Shown here piece after piece: positions 17,394 to 25,679 of a stretch of 64,000 nucleotides of DNA. This DNA comes from Chloroflexota bacterium. Its GTDB lineage: Bacteria; Chloroflexota; Anaerolineae; Anaerolineales; UBA4823. Where the stretch lies: the NCBI GenBank assembly GCA_020349245.1, contig CP070764.1, forward strand, positions 3,729,379 through 3,793,378. Direction: 5' to 3'. The notes under the pieces were generated by a model. That model made no database searches. It had not been told where the DNA came from and saw only the letters and a program-made list of their open reading frames with translations. The position numbers and the translations under genes were made by a program. Within the stretch, counting starts at the first letter, position 1; every line of letters starts with the position of its first letter.

Positions 17394-18372
17394 GAAATGG
17401 CGATACGGTATTAACCGTTGGATAATCCTAGGTCTGGTCATTTTAAACGTTATTGCTGTTAGGTTTTATGCCCCGGTTCTGCCGCACATTCAGCTGCCGG
17501 CAGAAAATGTATCCACAACGCCGTTGTTTGGAAATTTTTATCTTACGAATACATTGATAGCCACCCTGATCGCAGATGTGATCCTGGTCTTGATTGCCTT
17601 TGCAGTGTCTCGTGCAGCTCGCAGCGGAGACCTGATTCCAAGAGGTATCCCTGGTGCAATTGAGGCAATTCTGGAGGTTATCAATAACCTCACAGAATCG
17701 ACCGCAGGCAAGTGGGCGAAGAATATATTCCCATTTTTTGCCACGATCACCATGCTTGTTCTGGTTGTGAACTGGATGGAACTGATCCCGGGGGTGGACA
17801 GTATTGGAAGAATTGAACACGCCGAACACGAGGGACACCCTGTTGAGCAAGTAATACCTGGCGTATACACAATTCTGCCATCACCACCTGCGGTAGAAGG
17901 GGAGGAGCACCATGAAGAGGGCTTCGCTCTGGTTCCCTTTGTAAGGGTTGCTTCCACCGACTTGAACTTTACCGTCGCACTGGCATTGATTTCTGTCTTG
18001 ATGACACAAGTGATGGGTGTCCGTGCGCTAGGTGCGAGCTATTTCACCAAGTTTATCAACGTTGGTGGTATCTTCAAGCGACCAATCTTCGGAGTGATCG
18101 ATTTCTTTGTCGGTCTCTTAGAGCTTTTGTCGGAAATTTCAAAACTGCTGTCGTTCTCCTTCCGTTTATTTGGAAATATATTTGCAGGTTCAGTACTCTT
18201 GTTTGTTATAGGTACACTAATTCCGGTTTTTGTACAATCCCTCTTCTTGGGATTGGAGTTTTTTGTGGGTCTTATTCAGGCGGTGGTATTTGGCATGCTG
18301 ACTATGGTATTCATGGCTCAGGCAACACAAGGTCATGGCGAACACCATGAAGATGAACAAGCCCACGCTTAA
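17377..18372 (+). CDS. atpB: F0F1 ATP synthase subunit a
   Basis: This 331-residue membrane subunit forms the proton half-channels against the c-ring. The essential arginine is R263 in SFSFRLFGNIFAGS, and the C-terminal channel helix FFVGLIQAVVFGMLTMVFMAQA is recognisable (FFVGLIQAV then FGMLTMVFMA). A His/Glu-rich hydrophilic loop at about 145-185 (HAEHEGH, EEHHEEG) is inserted after helix 2 and makes the protein longer than E. coli's 271 residues. The GTG at 17377 is chosen because AGGAGG at 17362-17367 has nine-base spacing; an ATG at 17359 is possible. Confidence 0.94.
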   Translation: MEKPRRKWRYGINRWIILGLVILNVIAVRFYAPVLPHIQLPAENVSTTPLFGNFYLTNTLIATLIADVILVLIAFAVSRAARSGDLIPRGIPGAIEAILEVINNLTESTAGKWAKNIFPFFATITMLVLVVNWMELIPGVDSIGRIEHAEHEGHPVEQVIPGVYTILPSPPAVEGEEHHEEGFALVPFVRVASTDLNFTVALALISVLMTQVMGVRALGASYFTKFINVGGIFKRPIFGVIDFFVGLLELLSEISKLLSFSFRLFGNIFAGSVLLFVIGTLIPVFVQSLFLGLEFFVGLIQAVVFGMLTMVFMAQATQGHGEHHEDEQAHA

Positions 18373-18452
18373 TCCGTTTTTTCCTGGGTAATTAATACCC
18401 GGTTGTAATCAATTATCTTGTAAATTTATAATATGGAGGTAAACAAAATCGC

Positions 18453-18680
18453 ATGGAAGTCGCAGCCGCAAAACTAATTGGAGCTGGTTTGGCAATGGTT
18501 GGAACAATCGGTGCAGGTGTCGGAATTGGTATGCTGGTGAACGGGGCAGTACAAGGTATCGCCCGTAATCCAGACGCCAGTGGTGATGTTCAGACCAATA
18601 TGATCTTGGGCATTGCCTTCACAGAAGCAGTAGCCATTTACTGTCTGGTTGTTGCCCTCCTGATCCTGTTCGTAGGATAA
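18453..18680 (+). CDS. atpE: F0F1 ATP synthase subunit c
   Basis: This 75-residue hairpin proteolipid has two membrane helices joined by the ARNP polar loop (residues 37-40). The ion-binding carboxylate is E58 in IAFTEAVAIY. Helix 1 is GTIGAGVGIGML, without the Gln typical of sodium-binding rings, so the ring should carry protons. GGAGG precedes the ATG. A 92-base gap to the next gene contains a perfect palindrome, GCAGGTACCTGC (18711-18722), with no known role. Confidence 0.96.
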   Translation: MEVAAAKLIGAGLAMVGTIGAGVGIGMLVNGAVQGIARNPDASGDVQTNMILGIAFTEAVAIYCLVVALLILFVG

Positions 18681-18772
18681 TCCTGAGGTGCTTGGGAGGA
18701 AGGAAATCAAGCAGGTACCTGCCTCTCAATGCTAAAGAAAGAGTAATGATTAACTAAGAAAGGAGCACCCCA

Positions 18773-19510
18773 GTGGAAGGATTAGGACTTAATCTAGGAT
18801 ATTTATTTGTTCAGATATTCAATTTTTTGATCATCTTCGTCGTGCTGCGCGCTTGGGTTTACAAACCCATCCTCGAATTGCTGGAGAGACGTAGGACAGC
18901 GATCGCAGAGGGCCTTGAAGATGCTCGTATTGCCGCTGAAGCCCGGCAAAACGCGGAGGAAGAAGCTAAACGTGTGATCTCGGAAGCACAAGCCAAGGCA
19001 AGCCAACTTCTGCGTGAAGCGAATGAACGCGCTGAAGCCCAAGGAAAAGAAGTCCTTGTAGAAGCAGAAGCTGACGCGGCCAAAAAGCGAGAAGAGGCAT
19101 TCGCTGAGATTGAAAGCGAACGCGAACGCATTCTTGGGGAGTTGCGTGGCCAGGTTGGCGCTCTAGCCATTGCAGCAGCTCAAAAGCTGATCAACGCTTC
19201 GCTGGATGAACAGCGCCAGCGCGTCTTGATTGATGAATTCTTCTCTGGTGTTAAATCCGGTCGGGTTGTTGTCTTGGAAGGTGAGCAGGTAAGTGGTGCC
19301 TCTGCCGAGGTTACTAGTGCACTACCGCTCACTTCAGAAGAGAAAGACGCAGTAAAACAGGAGGTTCTCTCTAAGGTTGGAGACCAAGCAACTGTAACCT
19401 TCCGGGTAAACCCTGCAATTCTTGGAGGATTGATCGTCCGGGTTGGCGATAAAGTGTTGGATGGTTCCGTCAGTGGGCAGCTGGAATCAATGCGACAGAG
19501 CCTCTACTAG
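18773..19510 (+). CDS. atpF: ATP synthase b subunit fused to the delta C-terminal domain
   Basis: Residues 1-160 are a standard b subunit: one N-terminal membrane helix (about 8-27), the KPILELLERRR segment and a long charged coiled-coil stator. Residues about 164-245 match the C-terminal half of the delta/OSCP subunit, with SALPLTSEEK, VNPAILGGLIVRVGD and a final D-SV-L segment. The N-terminal helical domain of delta, which binds the alpha subunits, is absent. b-delta fusions are known in mycobacteria, where full-length delta is fused; this shorter form is different. Start is GTG with AGGAG upstream. No atpH, atpA, atpG, atpD or atpC follows. Confidence 0.9.
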   Translation: MEGLGLNLGYLFVQIFNFLIIFVVLRAWVYKPILELLERRRTAIAEGLEDARIAAEARQNAEEEAKRVISEAQAKASQLLREANERAEAQGKEVLVEAEADAAKKREEAFAEIESERERILGELRGQVGALAIAAAQKLINASLDEQRQRVLIDEFFSGVKSGRVVVLEGEQVSGASAEVTSALPLTSEEKDAVKQEVLSKVGDQATVTFRVNPAILGGLIVRVGDKVLDGSVSGQLESMRQSLY

Positions 19511-19562
19511 AATTTATAATTCTTTGGTTGTGATTTAAGACTTAACGTTAATTTTGTGATCT

Positions 19563-19589
19563 TACGCCCAGGGTTCTGCCTTGGGCGTA
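19563..19589 (+). terminator. GC-rich hairpin between the atp genes and murE
   Basis: ACGCCCAGGG (19564-19573) pairs with CCTTGGGCGT (19579-19588) through a 5-base loop, with one G-T wobble and an extra T-A pair at the base. Only ATTTG follows, so termination would be weak. The hairpin ends about ten bases before the murE ATG and occupies the place of a ribosome-binding site, so it might also affect murE translation. Confidence 0.5.
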
Positions 19590-19599
19590 TTTGCTAAAT

Positions 19600-21183
19600 A
19601 TGAATAAATCCAGCTTGCAGGCATTGATAAATAGTTTTCCGCAAACCTTTCAGGGAAGTTTTCCAGATACTGATATCAGTGGAATTGCCCTCGATTCTCG
19701 TCAGGTAAATCCTGGAGATATCTTTTTCGCGCTGGAGGGTGGAAATCAAGATGGGCATCAGTTTATTCCAGAAGCAATTGCGAAGGGAGCCGCAGCTGTC
19801 GTGGGAACAAAGCCATACGCGGTGAAGCCGATTCCTTATCTCCGGGTTGAAGATGGACGGCTTGCCCTGGCTCAACTATCTGCGGCTTTTTTTGATTTCC
19901 CCGGCCGGGAGTTGAACGTGATCGGTGTCACAGGGACGGATGGGAAAACTACCACAGCCAACCTGATATACCAGATTCTGGTTTCTGCTGGATACAAGGC
20001 GGGGATGATCTCCACAGTCAATGCGCTGATTGGTGATCAAGTCTTGGATACTGGTTTCCATGTTACTACCCCAGAAGCACCTGACGTGCAGAGATATCTT
20101 GCGCAGATGGTTGAAGCCGGGATCAGTCATGTAGTTCTTGAAGCGACCTCACATGGCTTGGAACAGCAGCGGGTGGCTTCCTGTGAATTCGATGTGGCTG
20201 TGGTCACGAATATTACCCATGAACATCTTGATTTCCATGGATCCTTCGAAGATTATCGATTGGCGAAATCGCGTTTGTTCAGGGAATTGTCATTAACTCC
20301 AGCGAAGAAAATGGGAAATCCTAGCTTGGCGGTTTTAAATATGGATGATGATTCCTTTGAATATCTTTTTGATGTCGTGGAAAATCTCCCTGCACCTGTT
20401 AGCAAGGTGACTTATGGTGTAAGCCCAGGCGCAGATTACCACGCATTAAATGTCACCTCACATTCAAGTGGACTGAAATTTTCTTTCCAAGCGGAAAATA
20501 TTCAATCTGAAATTAGAAGTGATCTTTTGGGGGCTTATAATGTATCGAATTGTCTCGCGGCAATCGCAGCCACCCATGCAGGTTTTGAGGTCGATGAGGA
20601 ATATTTACGGCTTGGAATTGCTAAGATGCAAAAAATACCAGGCCGGATGGAGATAATCGATTTTGGGCAGGATTTCCTGGCGATCGTCGATTTTGCACAC
20701 ACGCCGAATGCATTGGAACGGGCCTTGCAAACTGCTCGGGAGCTGACCGAAGGACGGGTAATTGCCGTTTTCGGCTCGGCAGGTCTGCGCGATAAATTCA
20801 AAAGACGAATGATGGCCGAATCTGCTGCCCAATTGGCAGATGTCTCCATCCTCACCGCGGAAGATCCACGTATTGAATCGTTGGACGAAATCTTGGCCGA
20901 GATGGCTGCAGGCGCTCAATCCCAGGGAGGGCAGGAAGGGAAATCATTCTGGCGGGTTCCAGACCGTGGAGAGGCGATCCGTTTCGCGGTTCAAATGGCA
21001 AAACCCGGAGATCTTGTCATCTCTTGTGGAAAGGGGCATGAACAATCGATGTGCTTTGGAGAGATAGAATTCCCCTGGGATGACCGTACCGCAATGCGGG
21101 CAGCACTCGCCGAGCTGCTTGGTGTTCCAGGTCCACAAATGCCATTTTTACCCACTAAAGATGAGAGTTTCTCTGGGGACTGA
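19600..21183 (+). CDS. murE: UDP-N-acetylmuramyl-tripeptide synthetase
   Basis: This cytoplasmic Mur ligase adds the third amino acid to UDP-MurNAc-L-Ala-D-Glu. It has an N-terminal UDP-sugar domain, the ATP-binding motif GVTGTDGKTTT with K116, the carbamylated-lysine/His region, and a C-terminal Rossmann-like domain. The substrate-specificity motif reads EDPR (421-424) in place of the DNPR typical of meso-diaminopimelate ligases, so the third residue may be another diamino acid such as ornithine or lysine. The ATG at 19600 is preferred to TTG 19591, though neither has a clear Shine-Dalgarno. It lies alone after the atp genes, without other mur or dcw genes. Confidence 0.92.
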   Translation: MNKSSLQALINSFPQTFQGSFPDTDISGIALDSRQVNPGDIFFALEGGNQDGHQFIPEAIAKGAAAVVGTKPYAVKPIPYLRVEDGRLALAQLSAAFFDFPGRELNVIGVTGTDGKTTTANLIYQILVSAGYKAGMISTVNALIGDQVLDTGFHVTTPEAPDVQRYLAQMVEAGISHVVLEATSHGLEQQRVASCEFDVAVVTNITHEHLDFHGSFEDYRLAKSRLFRELSLTPAKKMGNPSLAVLNMDDDSFEYLFDVVENLPAPVSKVTYGVSPGADYHALNVTSHSSGLKFSFQAENIQSEIRSDLLGAYNVSNCLAAIAATHAGFEVDEEYLRLGIAKMQKIPGRMEIIDFGQDFLAIVDFAHTPNALERALQTARELTEGRVIAVFGSAGLRDKFKRRMMAESAAQLADVSILTAEDPRIESLDEILAEMAAGAQSQGGQEGKSFWRVPDRGEAIRFAVQMAKPGDLVISCGKGHEQSMCFGEIEFPWDDRTAMRAALAELLGVPGPQMPFLPTKDESFSGD

Positions 21184-21242
21184 TTGTAATAAACTAATTT
21201 GATTTGCAGAAAATTTTGTACTGTCAATAAAGGAGATTCCAC

Positions 21243-23915
21243 ATGAGGTCAATACTGCGTTTTATCCGTATGATTCTTCGTTTCCTGCTAGTCTGGTTCG
21301 TAGATACAATCTCGCTGCTGATAACTTCTTGGGTAATTTCAGGGGTCAATCTACTTCCAGAACAAGGATTCCCAGTATTCGTAGTCGCTACTGCGGCAGC
21401 TTTAATGCTAAGCATTGTGAATTTACTGATCCGGCCATTGATCCTGTTGCTGGCAGTTCCACTGGGTTGGGTGTTTATATTTTTAGCTGGTTTCATCATG
21501 AATGGTATCGTTTTATTAATCACCTCTGCCTTGCTACCTGGACTTGAGGTTTCTGGATTGTGGGCAGCATTTCTTGGTGGTCTTTTCCTCTCTTTTGTAA
21601 ATACAGTCCTCATCACACTATTGGATATTGACGATAGTGAATCATTTTACGCAAACCTGGTTAAACGACAGGCAGCCAAACAATCGGAACTGAAGGAAGG
21701 TGAGAATACCCGCGGGGTGGTTATGCTAGAAATTGATGGATTGAGTTACTGGCATATTAAAAAAGCGGTGGAAGACGGCTTCATGCCCACGATAAAAAAG
21801 TTAATGGACGAACAGGGCTTTCAAATCTCACGCGTGGATTGCGGTTTACCGGCGACGACCCCCGCTTGCCAGGCAGGTATTCTGCAAGGGAACAATACCG
21901 GAATACCTGCATTTCGCTGGTTGGACAAAGAGAGCAACCGTCTGTTAGCGGGAGGCCAGGCTGCCGCCGAAATAGAACCGGAGCTATCGTCTGGAAAGGG
22001 TTTACTCGAAGGGGGATCAAGTATTGGTAACATGTTTAGTGGGGATGCAACGAAATCAATACTCACATTTTCAAAGATTCGGGCAGAAACACCAGAAGAT
22101 AAGAAGAAACGAGCCCAGGATATGTATTTGCTGATGCGTAATCCGTACTTCTTCAGGCGTGTAGTGGTTCTGTTCTTTGCAGATATGGCTCAGGAGGTGT
22201 GGCAGGGGTGGCAGCAGCGACGCAAGGATGTCCAACCGAGGTTAAATCGTTTACATAATGGTGATCCGCTACTGCGTGCAGCAACAAATATCTTCTTGCG
22301 TGATGTGGGTGCGTACCTAACCATTCTGGATATTATCCGGGGTGTACCGGCAATTTATACATTATTTGCCGGGTACGATGAAGTGGCCCACCACTCCGGT
22401 CCTTGGACTAATGATGCAATGCTTACACTTCAACAATTCGATCGCACAATTGCTCAGATCTTGATGGCGGCTGAACGAGACGCTCCAAGACCTTATGAAT
22501 TCATACTGCTTTCTGACCATGGTCAGTCTTTTGGAGCAACGTTTGAGCAACGCTATGAGATCGGTATACTGGATTTCATTAAGGAACAGCTTCCGCATGG
22601 TACCTCAGCAGTAAGCACTGGTGGAGGTGACGATGGCACAATCGGGGTTTCTGCATTGATGGCAGAACTGGAGAATCTGGAAGACAATCGGCTGGCAGGA
22701 GCGGTTGGTCGTTCAGTGCTTCAACAAACGAGGAAATCCATGAAGAACAACCTCGAGCAGCAACCAGGCGCCAAAGAGGTTGATCCTGCCAAAGTTACCC
22801 TGTGTTATTCAGGCAACTTGGCTCAGGTATATTTTGACCTTTTTCCCAGAAAAGTAACCCTGAACGAGCTTAATGCAGCCTATCCAGGAATGGTGGATAC
22901 TCTTGTTCAGCATGAGGGCATCGGGATCGTTGTTGCCTATGAGGATGACCTCGAAGCAGTTGCTTTTGGTAAAAATGGCGCCCGCAATTTACACACCGGA
23001 GACGTGGTTGGCGAAGATCCCCTGGAACCCTTCGGAGATGTGGAATTGCGCGCATGGCAACTGCGCCGGATCGCAGATTTCTCAAATGCAGGCGATCTCA
23101 TTTTGAACAGCACTTTATATCCCGATGGGACGGTTGCTGCACTGGAAGAGTTGATCGGTAGTCACGGTGGATTAGGCGGTGAACAGACCGATGCATTTAT
23201 CTTCCATCCAGCGGACATGGAGATCCCCGAAACTCGCAATTCACAGGAGGTCATGTCGATATTAAAATCCCGTGTTGGCTTGCCAGGGCCGACACCTCTT
23301 CCAGACCTTCCGGCAGAAATTGAGGCCGAGCCCTGGGAATTTGCTGTTCTCGCTAAAGGCCTAAGCCAGGTTAGAAAGTGGTTGGGTTATGCCTTTGAAG
23401 CGATAAAACTGAATAAAGATACCTATGGGCAGATCGCCCGCGACATTTATATGACAGGTCCAGCCTTATTAATCGCCTTCCTGGGGCAGGTTCTCCAATC
23501 TGTCAATGATCAAAAGCAATTCGTTATCCTCGACATCTTTCTCCGCTTTGGAATCTGGTTTATCGCGGTGCTATTTATTCAATTTGCTGCCAGATTGCTG
23601 CGTGGCAAAGCCAGATACAGCGAAACTTTACGCGTCGCAGGATTTGCGCAAAGCGCCTTTATCCTGGAGGTTCTTGGTTTTCTACCGGTAATCGGTCCTT
23701 TAGGGAGATTCATGGCTTTGTTGCTTAATTTCTTCGGAGTTTGGATCGGCGCATCCGCTGCTCACCAATTAAAGGGGTGGCGGACGTTCATCTTGCCGAT
23801 TATTTATGTTCTAACCCTGGTTATCGCAGTGTTCTTCCTGTTTGCAGTTATCGAGGGATCTGCGTTGACAGTTGGAGGTTTATTGCAAGATTTCGGAATC
23901 GCATCTGGGCAATAA
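21243..23915 (+). CDS. Membrane protein with phage-holin-IV-like domain fused to an alkaline-phosphatase-superfamily phosphodiesterase
   Basis: This 890-residue protein has about four N-terminal membrane helices (residues 1-125) resembling the four-helix holin superfamily IV domain. A type I phosphodiesterase/nucleotide pyrophosphatase core follows at about 155-660, and 3-4 further membrane helices lie at about 735-885. The core has metal-ligand Asp in MLEIDGL, the threonine nucleophile region PATTPACQAG, GYDEVAHHSG and LLSDHGQSFG, so all metal ligands appear present. The enzyme probably cleaves a phosphodiester or phosphomonoester outside the membrane; the substrate is unknown. Fusion of a holin-like unit to the phosphatase core is recurrent in Gram-positive-type bacteria, where teichoic-acid or lipid targets have been suggested. 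AAAGGAG precedes the ATG. Confidence 0.82.
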   Translation: MRSILRFIRMILRFLLVWFVDTISLLITSWVISGVNLLPEQGFPVFVVATAAALMLSIVNLLIRPLILLLAVPLGWVFIFLAGFIMNGIVLLITSALLPGLEVSGLWAAFLGGLFLSFVNTVLITLLDIDDSESFYANLVKRQAAKQSELKEGENTRGVVMLEIDGLSYWHIKKAVEDGFMPTIKKLMDEQGFQISRVDCGLPATTPACQAGILQGNNTGIPAFRWLDKESNRLLAGGQAAAEIEPELSSGKGLLEGGSSIGNMFSGDATKSILTFSKIRAETPEDKKKRAQDMYLLMRNPYFFRRVVVLFFADMAQEVWQGWQQRRKDVQPRLNRLHNGDPLLRAATNIFLRDVGAYLTILDIIRGVPAIYTLFAGYDEVAHHSGPWTNDAMLTLQQFDRTIAQILMAAERDAPRPYEFILLSDHGQSFGATFEQRYEIGILDFIKEQLPHGTSAVSTGGGDDGTIGVSALMAELENLEDNRLAGAVGRSVLQQTRKSMKNNLEQQPGAKEVDPAKVTLCYSGNLAQVYFDLFPRKVTLNELNAAYPGMVDTLVQHEGIGIVVAYEDDLEAVAFGKNGARNLHTGDVVGEDPLEPFGDVELRAWQLRRIADFSNAGDLILNSTLYPDGTVAALEELIGSHGGLGGEQTDAFIFHPADMEIPETRNSQEVMSILKSRVGLPGPTPLPDLPAEIEAEPWEFAVLAKGLSQVRKWLGYAFEAIKLNKDTYGQIARDIYMTGPALLIAFLGQVLQSVNDQKQFVILDIFLRFGIWFIAVLFIQFAARLLRGKARYSETLRVAGFAQSAFILEVLGFLPVIGPLGRFMALLLNFFGVWIGASAAHQLKGWRTFILPIIYVLTLVIAVFFLFAVIEGSALTVGGLLQDFGIASGQ

Positions 23916-24059
23916 TCGAAAAAGGGATCCGCAATCTGCAGGAAAATCACAGACCAATTATGCTGCATGCATGGCAGTGAATATAGGCTCACAAAACTTT
24001 CACGGCTATAGAAAGTGATATAACGTGCTTGATTAAGGAATTGAAGGATTGATTACACT

Positions 24060-25394
24060 ATGAAGATGACAGTGCGCGGCATTATCTTCTTCGGGATATA
24101 CATATTCTTGATTACGTTACCCCTGGATACAGCCCTGCTTTCCAATCCCGCCCGGGCTGCAAAACCTTTTATCGTGGAATTTGCAGTTGGCGCTGGTTTT
24201 ATCGGATTTTCCTTAATGGCCTTGGAATTTGCGTTGATATCCCGGATTGAAGCTGCAGCGCAGCCGTTTGGCGAAGATTCTCTGCAGCTATTTCACAACA
24301 TTATGGGTGTGGTTGCCCTTGGATTAATTCTGCTCCACCCGATAATTCTGGTATTTAGCGGATATCCAGCGAACTGCTGGTTGAATCCTTTCGCTGACTG
24401 CGGCAATCTCGCCACACGAACAGCCTCTTTATCTCTGATTGCTCTGATCTTACTGGTTGGAACTTCGCTTTGGCGTAAGAATCTGCGGATTCCATACGAA
24501 GCTTGGCAGGTTATGCATGGCTTCTTGGCAATTTTTGTTTTGATCGCAGCGCTGTTTCATATATTTATCTTGGGGAGGTATACCTCCACAGACTTGATGA
24601 AGGTGATGTGGTTAATTTACGCTGTCCTGGTTGTGGGGTTAATCCTTTGGTATAAAATTCTGTCGCCGATACTGAATTGGAATAAGAAGTGGCAGGTTCA
24701 TGAGAACCGAGCAGAGCGAGGAGATGCACATACCTTGGTTCTCGAGCCTGTGGGCCATGATGGATTTTCTTTTGAACCAGGACAATACGCTTGGATCAAA
24801 AAAGGAAAAACACCATTTGGCGTGGGACAACATCCCATATCCTTCTCCTCCAGCGGTGATGTACCCCCGGGGGGCCAGGTTTCCTTTACCATCAAGAAAT
24901 TAGGCGACTGGTCGCAGGAGCAAGTTCCCGAGATTAAACCGGGGGATTATATGTGGATAGATGGACCGCATGGCGTGCTATCCTCCGACCGTGAACAAGG
25001 TATGGGATACATCCTGATCGCGGGAGGGATCGGGATCACGCCATTGTATTCTATGTGTCAAACAATGGCTGAAAGAGGGGATGTGCGTCCAGTGGTTCTT
25101 TTTTATGGTGGCAACCAATGGGAGAGTTTGACTTTCCGAGAGGAATTAGAGCAGCTCTCCAGTAAGATGGATTTAAGAATTGTATTTGTTCTTTCGCAAC
25201 CTCCTGAGGATTGGAAAGGGGAGCGGGGTTTCATTAATCGGGAGATCCTTGAGAGACATTTGCCCGAGCAGTATAAACGGTTTGTTTATTTCATATGCGG
25301 TCCAAGCCCGCTGATGGATGCCATGGAAGAGGCACTCCCAAATTTGGGGGTGCCTGCTGAGAAAGTATTTTCCGAAAGGTTTGGAATGGTATAA
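24060..25394 (+). CDS. Ferric-reductase-like transmembrane oxidoreductase with FAD and NAD(P) domains
   Basis: This 444-residue member of the NADPH oxidase/ferric reductase superfamily has six membrane helices (about 5-200). They carry two heme histidine pairs, H79/H93 and H153/H167, each 14 apart as in this superfamily. An FAD-binding barrel follows (about 210-305, FEPGQYAWIK and HPISFSSS) and then an NAD(P) domain (about 315-444, ILIAGGIGITPLYSM and FICGPSPLM). Electrons should pass from cytosolic NAD(P)H across the membrane to ferric iron, oxygen or another acceptor; the acceptor cannot be read from sequence. A 30-residue membrane peptide is encoded 15 bases downstream. Confidence 0.88.
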   Translation: MKMTVRGIIFFGIYIFLITLPLDTALLSNPARAAKPFIVEFAVGAGFIGFSLMALEFALISRIEAAAQPFGEDSLQLFHNIMGVVALGLILLHPIILVFSGYPANCWLNPFADCGNLATRTASLSLIALILLVGTSLWRKNLRIPYEAWQVMHGFLAIFVLIAALFHIFILGRYTSTDLMKVMWLIYAVLVVGLILWYKILSPILNWNKKWQVHENRAERGDAHTLVLEPVGHDGFSFEPGQYAWIKKGKTPFGVGQHPISFSSSGDVPPGGQVSFTIKKLGDWSQEQVPEIKPGDYMWIDGPHGVLSSDREQGMGYILIAGGIGITPLYSMCQTMAERGDVRPVVLFYGGNQWESLTFREELEQLSSKMDLRIVFVLSQPPEDWKGERGFINREILERHLPEQYKRFVYFICGPSPLMDAMEEALPNLGVPAEKVFSERFGMV

Positions 25395-25409
25395 GCGGAG
25401 ATTAGAAAA

Positions 25410-25502
25410 ATGCACCACGTAATAGTCAAACGTTTTGCGATCCTGCTGACGATTTTACTACTTGTCAACATTATTCTATTTGCGATTGTCGCTTCGCCGT
25501 AA
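25410..25502 (+). CDS. Small single-pass membrane peptide (30 residues)
   Basis: An ATG-to-TAA frame encodes 30 residues starting MHHVIVKRFAILLT. A positively charged N-terminus is followed by an uninterrupted hydrophobic helix of about 20 residues ending in ASP. GGAG lies about nine bases before the ATG, and the gene begins 15 bases after the ferric-reductase-like gene. The composition and position suggest a small membrane partner of the oxidoreductase. I do not recognise a family, and chance cannot be excluded at this length. Confidence 0.45.
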   Translation: MHHVIVKRFAILLTILLLVNIILFAIVASP

Positions 25503-25679
25503 AATTTGATAGCTAAGCAGTCTCCAGTCTGAAATTGATCAGTTGAATAGACTTTAGCAAAAGAAATTAATTGCGCTAAAGCAAATTCATTTAACGAGAG
25601 TAAGGCTATCGGCTTCTCTAGAGATATTCTTTTCGATTGGAATATTAATGAAGTCGGGAAATTGGCCGGGTATATCCCA

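Noticed and set aside
18711..18722. Perfect 12-bp palindrome GCAGGTACCTGC between atpE and atpF
   Set aside because: No loop, no T-run and no known regulator; likely to be chance or minor RNA structure.
23996..24016. ACTTTC/GAAAGT hairpin before the ferric-reductase-like gene
   Set aside because: Only six AT-rich pairs, no T-run and no link to a start or stop codon.
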